DNA of 64,000 bases from Boswellia sacra (GCA_013180625.2 SNVD02002702.1:248001-312000), one strand, 5' to 3'. Counted from the stretch's first letter, positions 1 through 13,196 are shown. Translations and numbers: made by a program. Notes: generated by a model not told the origin, from the sequence alone.

Positions 1-1062
1 TTCAACAACGATTTGATAAATTTGATGTGTAATTTAACCTTCGTTTTTTGAAAATAAAGATAAAAAGAGGATTTTGGTAAAACGCTTTCAGTGATTGAAA
101 TATTTTCAGAACAGTTTTTTAAAACGTACTATTTAAGTTATTTTAACTTGTATTTTTATTTAATTTTTTAACATTAATTTATAACAATGTATTCAATTTA
201 ATCTAATCGCTGTAAAATTGATAGTTAAAACTATCTTTTATTATACTCATAAAGTTGAGACATAAAGTTATATTTTAGCTAATAAGACAATTATATAACA
301 ATGCTTTATCATCAACTATATAGTCTACTTTTAAGTAATTTTTAACTCAATAATGATAATGAAAAAAAAAATTCTTAATTTAAGAAGAAGATAATAAACA
401 GACAAATTACATATAAACGATAATAATTGAAAAAAATTAAAATTTAATTATATTTAGTAATGTGACAAATAACAAAGTATTATAATGCCACCATCCATAT
501 CAATTGAGATACAAACTTTATATTTCAATTTCATACGTATAACATTATTTATACGATAATATAATATAATTAATTAAAAGAAATGTTAATATAAAATTAA
601 AAAATTAAAAAATGTTTCCTTTGTCATTTTTATAACTTTTAATTCCAAAAAAAGTTTTTGATTATAACTTAGTGGATGTAAAAAAAAAACTATTAAAATA
701 ATTCCTTCAAAATGTTTAATGTTTTGCTTAAATTAGAGAAATTTGTTTATTTTCAGCTGAAATAATGTATGATAAATTGGAGTGCATATTTAGTTTATGA
801 ATTCCCACAAAAAAAAAAAAAAGACTTCGAAAGGCTATTAAAAAAATGCCCATTCAACAGATTGTAATGAGGCATTGAAGATTAGAAATACAAACCTTAA
901 TTTCTTTTGCACAAACGGTACACCAATTAAGCCCTAATTAATCAACATTAACCCAAAAAAATTAATAAGATTTGTGAGGCAATGAAGAGTGACACAATGG
1001 GCACATGTGACTTTTCCCCAACCATTGAGTGACGCAATACAAATGCTACACTAGGTCTGCTT
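1..1062. other. AT-rich intergenic DNA
   Basis: No reading frame of interest and no recognised repeat boundary. The stretch is very AT-rich with many A and T runs, as expected for plant intergenic DNA. Confidence 0.6.
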
Positions 1063-2110
1063 TGATTCTGATTCTGAAGATACTTCAAATCTCACTTTCT
1101 CCTGTGATTCAATAGAAGATTTTGTTGCGACGACCTTGAACCCTAACTGATGCGACGACCCTGAACCCTAACTGATGGTCACCCTCACCCTTGTCCGTTT
1201 CAATGGTATCATAGATGATGGAATGAAAACATTGAGAATTTACACTACTCGTATTCTATCTGAGATCTTAACAAAATTATGATGAAATAACAAGTAAGAA
1301 AATCAAACAAGAAAATAAACATGACAAATTAACACCATATTTATAATGGATCGGCCAATCAAACCTACATCCACTTTGAAGATCTCAATAGCAACTTTAT
1401 TCAATCAACAATAAACAAGCAATTACAAAGATCTTACCCTCAAGACCAGACGTTATAGTTTTTTTATACATATACCCGAAGATTATCACAAATATATGAG
1501 GAAAACTAAACTGAGAATAACTTCCACGGTACCAGATCTCACACACGATTATCTCTCTAACACTCCAAAGATACCACACTTATGATGTTTTTTTGCAAGA
1601 GTTTCCTCCAAAGATACCACACTTATGTTTTTTTTACAAGAGTTTCCAAACCATTGACTTCTCTGACTTCTCAGACCACTATTCTTAGATCACCCCAACA
1701 TATTGCCAATCCTTGCAGTCTTACAAGGCGTCTAAAATGTTTTCTTTTGTCTTCTCTTCTTTATGGTCTTTCTCCTTTTGATCGATCTTTCAATATATCT
1801 ATACTCATACATACAAGGCTTTATATAGGCCTTTGAGTTTCTTTCCTAATCTAACAATAGTTCCTAGACTAGTAATAAAATCAAAACTCTTCATATTTTG
1901 GTCTAATCTAACTATGACTTTCCAATATTATCCTATTAAAACAAATTACAATGAAACTTCCAATATTATCCTATTAAAAGAAATTAATATGAAACTTAGT
2001 TTGATATATATTTCAATTTATTTTAATCCCAGTCTAGAAACAAATCTTATATTACCTAATATTTCAACAAGACAAAACCATTAATAATAGAACATGAATC
2101 CCACTAACTT
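1063..2110. repeat. Transposon-like debris with short tandem duplications
   Basis: Three local direct duplications are visible: a unit of about 25 bp containing GCGACGACC and CCCTAACTGAT near 1120-1175; a unit of about 48 bp starting CTCCAAAGATACCACAC near 1563-1650; and a unit of about 40 bp starting TTCCAATATTATCCTATT near 1920-1995. The text around 1340-1440 (GATCGGCCAATCAAACCTACATCC followed by a run of CAATCAACAA) resembles the tail of a degenerate plant retroelement, but no terminal repeats or coding domain can be shown. The small open frames here do not look like real genes. Confidence 0.3.
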
Positions 2111-4779
2111 CATACTCGTTTTTAATGGGACATTGATGCAAAATTATAGATGTGGGGATAAGTACAATCCAGTGCCACGTACATAACTAGACAAAATCAA
2201 ATTCCTAACGCGCACTATGATTTCTTATTGCAGGGACTCTGGAAGTTGCAAAGGAGAAAGACACATGGACAAGTAGGCTGTAGCTCCACTATCAAAGTTT
2301 GAGCATAGAATATCAGCTATTGACAAAATCATAGGCTGAGTAAGCTTCTGGTAGGAGCTACATCGAGGAATGTTTATTACGAGAGGTCTGCCAGTTTGTT
2401 AGCTAGCAGGAGAACAATTAATTGCATTTAATATAGCAAGAGAATGTCAGTGAGTTTACGAATTTATAGATTCAGGAGTTTCTTAATGGAGGTGTCAAAC
2501 AAGCTCTATCATTTGGGTATTATAAAATTATAATAATGTATATAAAATATGAAATAAAAATGATGTGTAACTTGTACAACAAACAATCAAAATCAAGAAA
2601 AAATAATCATCAACCAAACACTCACGCTCACATATAATCAACCAACAATCTATCTGAATAATTCCTTAATATACCAAAATAATCAAAGTCTGAATAATGC
2701 CTAACAAAATAATAATTAAAACCTATATTTATACTAACCAATATATATTCGAAATTTGAGTCAAATTATAATAAGTCAAAACTCTCTTTGAGTCAAAATC
2801 CTTAAACTAATAATTTTTTAAATTAAATGAAACCTTAATAAATGAAGACTAAAACACTATAATAACCCTAACAATAAGATAGCTACGCTATATCAAAAAA
2901 ATACATATAAAAAGTAAAAATACAAAATATACACAACAATAGCACGATATGTGATAAATATTATGTAATCACCAATGCTGTATTTAAAAAATAAAATCTA
3001 CTAGCTTTAGGTCCATTTGACATTCTCGTTTTTTAATACAATGTATTCTAAAAGTTTCCTAATTTAATCAGAAAAAGTTTTCTAGTACATTAACGGCCTT
3101 ATACATTAATCTGAGAGTTTCCTAATTTAAAATTAAAATATTTGTCAAATTTTTAAGCTGAATTTTAATTATTTCGAAAATCATTTTCTGATCAAAAGCC
3201 ATTAAAAATACTTTCACCTATTGGGACTATAGGAAATGACATTTAGAGATTCAATTGTTATTATTATTATTATTATTTTTTAGTATTATAGGATATAAAA
3301 TTTAGTAGTTTTATTCAACCCCACTTTTTAAATCTTCAGCCTCCATTTTAATTTTTTGTTTAAATTTTTTGACAATATTACCTGCCCTATCTCTAATTAC
3401 CCCCAACCTCTCTCCTCCCAAGACTTCTAATCTAATAAGAAAATCTCAAGAAAAGTAATTTATTAATTTTTTTTATCTGCAACTCCATAAACCGAAACAA
3501 GAATATATGGATTAGATTTGATCTGTGATCACCCTTCTACAATCAACATCTCAAGGTATAAAAATAAAAAAAATAAGCTTAAGAACTCAAGCAGGTACAA
3601 TCGTGAAAGCGAAAGTAAGAGCCTGGGTGTCTTAGTTTAAGAAAATTAGCTCCTTTCTTTCTCACATTTTTTTTTAAATTTTACGTTTGTTATCCATAGC
3701 AATTTATTTAAGTTAGTTTTTCCAGAAGTGTATTGTTGAAGATTAACAATCCAACATAACGGTTGAATTATGCTCAACTTGTTAAAGAGTTAAAAATGGG
3801 TAAAATTGTCAAACTATTGAGATAAAATAAAAGTGGGGGTTAAAGGGTTAAAACGTCGGGATTGAATAGAAATATCCTATAAAATTTTCAAATCTTTTTA
3901 AGCCTGTTAATTCAGAAGCATAGGAAGAGAATAAAAGATGAGCTAAGAGGCTTTTCCAAAGTTGCAACCCAATAATCAATTCCAAATTTAACGTAACACT
4001 TGCAAATCTTAGTTTCATTATCTTCTTCTATTTTTGTGACGCAATTAATCCAATTTTTTATTTTATTAGAGACTATAATATTAATCTAATTATCCCAATT
4101 GAACATCACTAGAATAAGTTCAGATTTCTATGAACACCAAAGCATGAATTTACATTAAATTTCTTTGGATGCATTATCATTAGTAATCTATAAGACATTG
4201 TTCATATGTAAATAATGAAGTTGATGCCATAACTCACAAATTATATAACAATGTCCCATTAGATATAAAACACACCGTTTACAATAGTAAACCTAAGCAT
4301 ACATAATGATGAAAGGAATAACTTTTAGCTAAAAGAACCACTGAGCCAACCAAACCAAATTAGAATTTTGGAAATAAAAGTTATTAATGAACACATGAAT
4401 ATATTTTATCATATATGACATGTATAATACAACTTTATTGGTGATGGGCAATTCTAATATTCGACTAGATATTTTTTAATATTAAAAAACGTTTTTCAAA
4501 ATGGGTATATAAAGAATAAAAGTTAAGTTAATAATCATATTAAAATGAATTTTAGTAAGAAATTGAAAGAGTGAAAGCAAATAGTATATTTATATTTTTT
4601 ATGAGATGATCTAATAATAGTAATCTAATAATTATACACTAATAAGATTATGTTATATCAAGTTGTATAAACTTAGTTGTAATTGCAAAATTATTATTTC
4701 AAATGTTATTAATGTAGCAAACCCGATTGTTTAGATCTATACCCTTCGTAACAGTCCACTCTGATGGCATAACCAAGAA
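2111..4779. other. AT-rich intergenic DNA
   Basis: No convincing gene. There is an ATT microsatellite near 3258-3282. The segment 2225-2520 is less AT-rich than its surroundings but has no long open frame and no motif I recognise. Confidence 0.5.
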
Positions 4780-5170
4780 ATTTTCTTTAGGTGGACTAAT
4801 TCTTTTTTTTTTTTAATGAAAAAAGAGTATATATACTTGAAATATGAAGGTAAAAAAAAGTAAATAGTTATTTTAATTTAAATATTAAATTAAAATTTAG
4901 AGGGAAAGACGGGAGAACAATGAAAATCTAATTTGATAATTTGAGATTTAGGTGATTACATTTTATAATAAAATAATAAAAAGATAATAAAGATCTTACA
5001 AAAGAAAATTTTCTTTTAAATGTGGTATGAGATGTACAATGAATTCTTTTCTATATAAATACTTTTTTTTTTTTTTTTAAGTTTGGGTGGGTTATGTTTA
5101 ATAAATTATGTTTTGAAGTCCTTTTATGAGATTGAAATTTTCTTCAAAAACTCGGTTGGGCTATAGCCCA
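4780..5170 (+). mobile_element. Non-autonomous element remnant, inverted copy of 49.31 kb
   Basis: This segment is related in inverted orientation to about 49313-49640. Shared landmarks are the TTAAAATTTAGAGGGAAAG block, the block TTTGAGATTTAGGTGATTAC, the TGTGGTATGAGATG block, and the closing GGGCTATAGCCCAACC palindrome, whose counterpart is GGGCTACAGCCCAGCC. It has no coding capacity. The GC-rich end beside an AT-rich body fits a non-autonomous DNA transposon. The exact ends here were not resolved. Confidence 0.5.
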
Positions 5171-5380
5171 ACCACTACTTAGTTTTGCCATTGGTCCACT
5201 CGCTTACCCTACGTTACACGATTCATTGACGATTCATTGATGCTTCATCCACCAACATGATGATTATGATGCACACAATATTTTCTCATCATTTTGGTCA
5301 TATTTTCTTCTCCATTATGGTTTATAATACCAAATTAACTTGACTAAATGTTTATCATCCAAGAATTGACCATGAATGCC

Positions 5381-5900
5381 TCAAGGCAGATCATTTGTTT
5401 TTCTTCCTCTTTGGTCTCGGCCGAAATGACCACTAATGATGCTTCGACGAGATGGTAAAACCAGCGACTTCCGATGCTCTAGCTGCAACACATTGAATGC
5501 CCGCGGCAATTGGCTTAACCCTCCACTGGCCCGTACCGTGAAAATCAACGGCATTACCTCGTTGGTCTCCGCTTTGTTGTTATTATTATTAATTGGATAG
5601 AAATTCATCAGCTTTCGGAGCCCATTAATTTAGAAGCCCAATTTAAAGGACAATAAGAGGAGCCCCAATGCTTATTCAAAGTTACAGCCCAATTATCAAC
5701 TCCTAAATTAAAACAACATTTGTGACCCTCATTTTCATTATCTCCACCTATTTTTGTTGAACCAATTAATCTAAGTTTTGATTTTATTAGGAAGTCAAAT
5801 TTACAAATAATTAAAAAAATAATTTTATAAGCTAACAAAACCTCAATATTCTTCCGAGTGTATGAAGAAATGTAACTGTGATTAGTATAGTCCAATTGTA
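5381..5900 (-). repeat. Conserved repeat unit A, copy 1
   Basis: This is one of five related segments in the window (the others are near 6590, 30990, 32770 and 40610), each on the 3' side of a GH3 copy. The most conserved 120 bp can be read on the minus strand in two frames. One contains ASGGLSQLPRAFN followed by LQLE and KSLVLPS; the other contains DFHG, GQW and KPIAAGIQCVA. The sequence upstream has repeated GGGCTT/TGGGCC words and an interval shared with other copies (CACCTATTTTTGTTGAACC). I do not recognise a protein family. It could be a gene fragment that was duplicated with GH3, or a non-coding repeat. Confidence 0.45.
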
Positions 5901-6494
5901 CAAGACCATTTTTTTTTTTAAGGTTTTTGAGTTAGAAAATTATGTACAAAATGATTTGTAAAGTCAAATGTACCTTCGGCAGACATGATGCGTTTCTGTG
6001 AAGACATACTCATATGTACGAGTATAGCTACAATACACTATTTGTATGTAATGCGCCATGTTCTTTTCTACCATTAGATTGATGTAACAACGTTGGGTAA
6101 ATGATCTCCAACTAAAACAATCGGTGATCCACAACACCAACGAAAATAAGGAAAAAGAAAATACAATCATTCTCTTCTTTACAAATATTAATATACTGTT
6201 AATCATCTTCTGTCAAAACATGAATTTTACATATGAATTCCAAATTCCTTCAATCTAGATAATTATCCAGTGAAAATCAAAATCGTTGATATATCATTTT
6301 CATCACATCCCACTCACTGGTGCTACATTACACGACTCATTAATGCTATATTCGTCTATATATTAATTATCGTGCATACAACATTATCTCATTATTATGG
6401 TTATATTTTCTTCTCCGTTATGGATTTATAATATTAAATTTACTTGAATTAATGTTGATAAGCCCAAGACTTGATCATGAATGACTCAACTGCT

Positions 6495-6574
6495 GATCAT
6501 TTGTTCTTCTTCTTTGGTCTTGGCTAAAATGACCGATCATTTGTTCTTCTTCTTTGGTCTTGGCTAAAATGACC
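6495..6574 (+). repeat. Perfect 40-bp tandem duplication
   Basis: Two identical 40-bp units beginning GATCATTTGTTCTTCTTC lie end to end at 6495-6534 and 6535-6574. They belong to repeat unit A copy 2. The other copies of unit A carry this word only once, so the duplication is private to this locus. Confidence 0.9.
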
Positions 6575-6579
6575 ATGAG

Positions 6580-6990
6580 TGATGTTTGGAGAGAGATGGC
6601 AAAAGCAGCGACTTCTGCAACTCCAGCTGTAACGCATTGAATGCCTACGGCAATTGGCTTAAACCCCCACTAGCGCTCACCGTGAAAATCAACGACAGAC
6701 CTCTTTCTTCTTGACTTCGTTGTTGTGATTATCATTATATTTTAGCATTATTGGATGTAAATTCCTTCAACTTTTTGAGTCCATTAATTTCGAAGCTCAA
6801 TAGGGAATAAGAAGAGCCCATTATTTTTCAAAGTTACGGCCCAATTAACAATTCCTAAATTAACACAACATCTATGACCCTTATTTTCATCATCTCTATC
6901 TATTTTCATAGATTGGGACCATAACTCATTGGAAGCCCAAAGGGTAGGTAACAGGTGTCACATAGGCACCCTCATTACACTCGATGCAGC
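6580..6990 (-). repeat. Conserved repeat unit A, copy 2
   Basis: Second copy of the unit seen at 5381-5900. In the ASGGLSQLP frame this copy has a stop (CGG to TAG in the LPRAF word). In the DFHG frame it stays open through GFKPIAVGIQC and GVAEVAAFAIS. The part at 6900-7018 and 7169-7270 is closely matched by 40870-41090, the equivalent flank of GH3 copy 3. Confidence 0.45.
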
Positions 6991-7018
6991 ATGCATGCCT
7001 TTTTGTCATCTTATTTTC

Positions 7019-7159
7019 GAGAAAGACTTGGATACATCCGTTGCATTGCAGCGGATGCAACCAAAGAGCGCCACATAGGCACCATGTGAGGGTGATGTGC
7101 CTATGTGGCGCATGCTGGGCCGTCCGCTGCAGTGCAGCGGATGTACCCAAGCTTCTCTC
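7019..7159. mobile_element. 141-bp hairpin MITE with 9-bp TSD (Mutator-like)
   Basis: The element starts GAGAAAGACTTGGATACATCCG and its reverse-complemented right end reads GAGAGAAGCTTGGGTACATCCG, giving long terminal inverted repeats. Inside, GCGCCACATAGGCAC pairs exactly with GTGCCTATGTGGCGC, so almost the whole element folds as one hairpin. It is flanked by the 9-bp direct repeat CTTATTTTC (7010-7018 and 7160-7168). The paralogous segment near 40967-40975 has a single CTTATTTTC and no insert, which is an empty site. A 9-bp TSD is typical of Mutator-like elements. Confidence 0.88.
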
Positions 7160-7364
7160 CTTATTTTCATACTGAACAGTTAGATGATGTACAGAAGGAT
7201 CCTTAAATTTCTGTCCAGCTAAAGCTTTCAATTTTACTTACAAGATTTTTTGCATTTGTCCGCAAGGCAAAATATATTCCTGAGATGCAAAATGATGACA
7301 TGCTTCATTCTATATATACCAGAGGATGGCCTAGGATAAGCTCAGAAAACCTTCTCTATTCGTT

Positions 7365-7520
7365 TATGAATCCAAATCCTGTTTTCTGTGCTGCACATTT
7401 TCCAATACGATTTATATTCAATCTCAACCATATATCCTTTTTAAAATTCAAAATAGTTCAAAATCAACCACATATTCTCAAATTCAATTGAAAAAAAATA
7501 ACAGATTCGTAAACAAACAC
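7365..7520. mobile_element. Degenerate Tourist-like MITE related to 57.70 kb
   Basis: The interior AATCCTGTTTTCTGTGCTGC, ATATATCCTTTTTAAAATTC and CACATATTCTCAAATTCAATTGAAA matches the MITE at 57698-57870 in the same order. The ends are eroded (GTTTATGAATCCAAATCC against GATTCGTAAACAAACAC) and no clean TTA duplication remains. Confidence 0.5.
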
Positions 7521-8451
7521 ATGTTTCTTTGGAGCATACAAAGAAATGCAACTGTAATCAACACTTGTAAATATTGTTGAGAATGAGGAATATTACGTGC
7601 AAACTTTTTATTTTCTTTTGATTGTAAGAAGTTACAAATATGTGGATAGTATACGATCAGATATTTGCCTTGGTCTCTAGACCGCAACCAAATGGGTAGA
7701 CTGGATTGTAGTTTTTATTCCTAATATTCATAGGGAGTTGATCAACAATTTTCATCCAAGTTCTAGCCAACTTGCCAGTGAATGGATGGCCACCACAAAG
7801 GACATCAGCTAAACCTTGGCCTTTCGAACCAGGGAGCCATGCAGCAACAATGGCATATGAGACGCCAACATACGGTTCGATCACAATAGGATGACTAGAG
7901 ACGATGATCACCACGCATTTAACATTGACGCATACATTGTTGATTATGTCTGGCCCTGGATATGGGAGTGTGAAGTTCAAATTATCACCACTTGTCTCAG
8001 CATATGGAACCTCTCCTATTACCACTGTGCATGTGAGAAGCTATTGGACTTGACAAAGTTAGCGTCAGGATATTCATTGTAAACTACGTTTGTGCTTTTA
8101 TCAACAGTGGCTTTGATGCCAGCAAGAATGGTAGTTCCTGTCCATATGTGAAAAAAAAAAAAGAAGAATTAGTAAGAGTACTAATCCGCATTTATCAGAA
8201 ACCATCAAATTAATCATTTCAGTTCCATTGAATCCATTTTTACCTTTGTCATGTTATTTCCGCTGCGTCCTTGCCACTCTATTGACCAACCGCCACATTG
8301 GTTGCCCAAGTTATCAACATGGGTCCAGCAACAATGAGCTTTGGCATTTTCTTTGGCAGAGGCAATACAGGCTGAGATAAGGTTTTCCCACCATTTTTCA
8401 ATAGCACAAGTGACTTCCTCACAGCTTCCCTAGCCAATTCTCTATGCTTCT

Positions 8452-8983
8452 TGTTATAAAATAGAATATAAAAAATATAGAAAATATGTGATTGTATTGA
8501 AAATGTTTGAATCAATACAACCTTAGCTATCGACCTCTAATGTATGTGTGAGTATCGTGGCACTCTTTCTTAGTTTTCTAATTGAATTAGAAATGAGAGA
8601 GCAAGGTATCTTTATAGTGAAGCACCTCGGTTACAAGCATTAACATATTAATTTACTACAAAGTCGGTTTCTCATGGACACTAGTTTGATTGGATAATGC
8701 ATGTGAATGAATTGATTTTATTGGCTGAATTACATGGCTCAATATTAGCCTCATTTCAGCAAATTAACTGACTTATTCTTGACTCCCTATTGGCTTAATG
8801 ATGTGGCATGCATGTTGGTTGCGTAGCTAATGCTAAGCTTGGCTGAATATTTTACTCTTTAATTAACATTGCTAGCCGACTCAATTTGTTGAATGCCATT
8901 TGCTGAGTGACATGGCTACACCTGGCAATTTAATTGTCATAAACCGACTTATTATTTCTAGAAGTTGCATCATTATTTTAACA
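8452..8983 (-). repeat. 3' LTR of the copia element
   Basis: 532 bp. On the minus strand it begins TGTTAAAATAATGATG and ends TATTTTATAACA. It matches the LTR at 13683-14204 and the partial plus-strand LTR at 11482-11900. Its downstream neighbour on the element side is the polypurine tract. Confidence 0.85.
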
Positions 8984-9009
8984 CTCCTCCTTGATGCAAA
9001 TTCTTGTTA

Positions 9010-11480
9010 TTCCAATTAAGTCTTGAAGCAATTCGAATCTTTCTCGCAATAACGCGTTGGTGAAAATATCCGCTAACTGTTCTTTAGTTCGGCAATATTT
9101 CAACACTATCTTTTTTTTTTTTTTGCTTTGACTTCTCTCAGAAAGTGGTACTTGATTGCGATATGTTTTCTACGATTATGGAAGACAGGATTTTTAGCCA
9201 TTGCAATTGCTGATTTGTTGTCGCACTTAATCTCTGTAGCTTGATGTTGTGCTTCTCCCATATCTTCAAGTATACGTCTCAGCCAAATTGCTTGACTTGC
9301 TATATTTGCTATTGCTATATATTCTACTCTCGCTAATGACTATGCAACATTATCTTGTTTCTTGGACGTCCATGAGAATATTCTTGAACCCAATGTGAAT
9401 GCATATCTAGATGTACTCTTCGTGTCATCAAATGATCCAGCCCAGTCACTGTCAGTGTAGCTAATTCATTTTGTGTTAGCAGTGTAGTTAAACCAAATAC
9501 TGTAGTCTTTTGTTCCTTGCAAGTATCTGAGAATTCTTCTTGTAGCTCCATAGTCGACTTGTGTTGGATTCTTCATGAATCTTGAGAGAAGACTTGTAGC
9601 ATACATGATATCCGGTCTTGTTGTCGTCAAGTAGAGTAGGCTTCCAATAAAGCTTCTGAAATGTGAAGCATCAGTCTTTTCTGAACCATCTTCACTTCTC
9701 AATTTTTTCATTAGTAATGAAATGAGTTACAACTGACTGGCACTTATTCATTTTAATCTCTTCAATAGATGTTTAGTGTACTATATGAAGATTTCGAACT
9801 CTCTTTGGCTTATTTTAATACGACGAAAATAGTGCATTAGATTCAACTCTGTCATCTTGAAAGTCTTCATCATATCTTCCTTGAATTCTTTGATATCATC
9901 ATCTCATTGTTGCCAGTATAGATAAGATCATCCACGTATAAGGGGACAATAAGAATGTTATGATCTTCTATCTTAGTGTAGAGAGTCGATTCACTTTTGC
10001 TCCTCTTGAATCCTTGTTTTGTGAAGTTCTCATCAATTCTACTATACCAGGCTCTTGGAGCTTATTTCAATCCATATAGTGCTTTCTCAATCCTTAGAAC
10101 TTTATTCTTTTTTCCTCGAACTATAAATCATTGAGGCTGTTCAACATAGATTTCTTCTTCAAGGAATACATTCAGGAATGCTGACTTCACATCATAAATC
10201 TTCCATTTCTTATAAGCAACAAATGCAACAAGAGCTCTAATTGTGTCTAGACATGTAACTGGAGCAAATGTTTTGTTATAGTCGACTCCATATTGTTGTC
10301 AGTAGCCTTTTACAACTAGTCGTGCTTTGTGCTTTTGAATTGAGCCATCAGAGTTGAGCTTCGGCTTGTAAATCCATTTAACTCCAATGATTTCATTATC
10401 TTTAGGATAATCCACAATTTCTTCTTGCATTGCCTTCACCTGTACCTCTTGCTTTGAAGCTGCTTCATAACTTTCTAGCTTTACTGCAATGAAGTTGCAA
10501 GATTCATAAATATCAACAAGATATCTCACTTTCCTTGGTGGTGTCTCTTGAGAAGATTCTCCTTGTTGAGGGGAGTCTTCATGTGGAGATGTTGGAAAAT
10601 CATTTGGAGTTTTTGGATCAGAATTTGATTCTTCAGTTGTTGTTTGTTCTTGATGTGAAGGTAGTGATTGATATGGGACTACAAAAAATTTCTTTTCTCA
10701 ACTTTTTCTTCATCCCAATTCCATGTAGCATGTTCATCAAATTCCACATCTCGATTGATAATTAATTTCTTGGACTTGAGGCTATAGATTCTGTAGCCCT
10801 TGGATTGAGTATTGTAGCCTAAGAATATCCATTTTTCTATTTTTTCATCCAGCTTGCTTCATTTCTCCTTTGGAATGTGAGCATAGTATATACAACTAAA
10901 AACTTTGAGATGTTTTGCTAATGGCTTACGTCCGCTCCATGCTTCAACTGGAGTCTTATTTAGAATAGCTTTAGTTAGACATCTATTTAGGAGATAGACT
11001 GTTATGTAGACTGCTTCTACCCAAAATGTGTTTGGTAGGCCTTTTTCTTTTTGCATTGCTCTTGCCATCTCCATCATCATTCTATTCTTTCTTTCTGATA
11101 CACCGTTTTGCTTAAAAGTGTACCCAACTGTTAATTGACGTTCCACTCTTTTATCTTTGATCACAGAACTTGTCAAATTGCTTGGAGGTGTATTCTTTAC
11201 CACGATCACTTCTTAGAGCTTTTATTTTGTGACCACTTTGATTTTCGACATAGGCCTTAAACTTCTTCAAGATCTTAAAGACTTGTGATCTTTCACAAAG
11301 AAGTAGACCCAAGTCATTCTTAAATAGTCGTCAATAAATAGAATGAAGTACCTATTTTGATTATGCGTAGGAGTTCTTATCGGACCGCATACATCAATAT
11401 GTACCAACTCCAATAATTTTTTTGCTCTCCACACCTTTCATGATGGAAATGATTGATGTTCTTTCTTCCCAATTAGACAA
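9010..11480 (-). pseudogene. Copia pol remnant: integrase, reverse transcriptase, RNase H
   Basis: Recognisable pieces, in order of translation: the end of the integrase zinc finger and core (CLIGKKEHQSFP near 11470, then KQNGVSERKNRMMMEMARAM and TPVEAWSGRKP at 11209-10859); the start of the reverse transcriptase (GVKWIYKPKLNSDG, KARLVVKGY at 10529-10299); the RT connection domain ([16 protein letters not shown] and [16 protein letters not shown] at 9711-9466); and RNase H towards 9010. The frame is broken between every piece. Confidence 0.85.
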
Positions 11481-11481
11481 T

Positions 11482-13196
11482 GTTAATTAAAGAGTAAAAT
11501 ATTCAGCCAAGCTTAGCATTAGCTAAGCAAGGAACATGCATGCCATACCATTGAGCCAATAGAGAGTTAGAAGAAGTCAATTAACTTCCTGAAATAAGGT
11601 TAAATATTGAGCCATGTAATTCGGCCAATAAAATCAATTCATTCACATGCATTGTCTAATCAAATTAGTGTCCATGAGAAACCCACTTTGTAGTAAATTA
11701 ATATGTTAATGCTTGTAACCGACATGCTTTACTATAAATATAGCCTTGCTCTCTCATTTGTAATTCAATTAGAAAACTAAGAAAGAGTGCCACATATACT
11801 CACACATACATTAGAGTTCTGTAGCTAAGGTTGTATTGGTTCAAACATTTTCAATACAATCACATATTTTCTATATTTTTTGTATTCCATTTTCTAATAG
11901 TGGTATCAAAGCCACATTCGGTTATTGTAGGGTGATGAATTATTTGCCACTATAGTCGATCCAAGTAACTCATCAATGCCAATATCAGTGCCAGTATTCA
12001 ATGGAAAAAACTTTGGTTACTGGTGTATTAAGATGAGGACATTCTTTTAGTGTCAAGGCTTATGGGGTATCATCCAAAATGGATTTAAAGCTCCAGAAGA
12101 TATCTCTAGTTTGTCTAAAGCTTAGCAGAAGCAGTTGGAAGATCTATAAGAAAAAGACTTAAAGGCGCATTTTATTCTTCAGCAAGCATCATCAACAGAT
12201 ATATTTCTAAGAATTGTTGAAGCTACAAGCGCTAAGTAAAAGTGAGATATCTTAAAGAAAGAGTTCCACGATGATGAGTAGGTATGTCTTTCTGTACTAG
12301 AAACTCTTAAAAAAGATTTTGAGAATACTAAGATGAAGGAATCTGAGACTGTTAGAGATTACTAATCTAGAATTGAGGAGATAGTAAATCAATTGAAAAT
12401 TTATGGAGACAATATTACTGGTACAATAATTATGGAAAAAAAATATTAGTTACTATCACTGATAAATATGATTCAATAGTAACTTCTATTGAACAAGCAA
12501 AAGATATAACTAAGCTTTCAGTGATAGAATTAATGGGCTTATTAGAAGCATATGAAAAAAGAAAAATGCATAAAAATGAATCATTAGAGAATGCATTTCA
12601 ATCAAAATTTAATTTGCGTTCTTTAAAGCCCAAATATGAGTCTAAAAAAATCAAAAGAAATTTCTAGAGAAGGAGAAGGCTCTAGAAATAAAGAAAATAG
12701 AAAATTTTCTCCTTGTAGTATATGTAAGAAAACAAACCACTTGGAGAAAAATTGTTAGCATCATGTTAAACCACAATGCAACAATTCTAAAAAATTTGGG
12801 CATCTAGAAAAAGACTGTCTATCAAAAGAAAGTCATCAAGACACGGGTGGAATACTGTTCAATGCCTGTCAAGCCACATCAGAAGAAAGGGGTGACAAGT
12901 GGTATATTGACAGAGGATGCAGTAATCATATGACTGGTGATGAAAGCATGTTTTGTGACATTGATACTACAAATAAATCACAAGTCAAATTGGGCAATGG
13001 TGCTCTTGTAGAAGCTAAAGGCAAATGGACAATTACTATGGAGACAAAGCAGGAACGAGTTTCATCCAGAGTGTCCTATTAGTCCCTAGCGCAAATGGAC
13101 AATTGCTATGGAGACAAAGCAGGAATGAGATTCATCTAGAGTGTCCTATTAGTCCCTAGCTTGAAACAAAACTTACTACAATACATATTTGAACTT
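11482..13196 (+). repeat. Inverted LTR-gag-protease segment within the copia element
   Basis: It reads on the plus strand, opposite to the rest of the element. It starts inside the LTR (AATTAAAGAGTAAAATATTC), reaches the LTR end near 11900, then the primer-binding site TGGTATCAAAGCCAC, then gag (about 11930-12850, with a CX2C-type zinc knuckle region at 12710-12830) and the protease start (12900-13090). The protease motif expected as DSG reads DRG (TGGTATATTGACAGAGGA). A 70-bp unit (GCAAATGGACAATT...) is tandemly duplicated at about 13020-13160. The outer part, 11482-12626, is an inverted copy of 13197-14098. Confidence 0.82.

Noticed and set aside
1130..1180. Telomere-like CCCTAAC words
   Set aside because: Only two copies, separated by other sequence within a 25-bp duplication; not a telomeric array.
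6926..7231. Overlapping frames on both strands around 7.0-7.2 kb
   Set aside because: They run through the hairpin MITE and exist because its two arms are reverse complements.
11900..11935. Possible tRNA-related sequence TGGTATCAAAGCCAC
   Set aside because: It is the primer-binding site of a copia element, complementary to the end of an initiator-type tRNA, not a tRNA gene.
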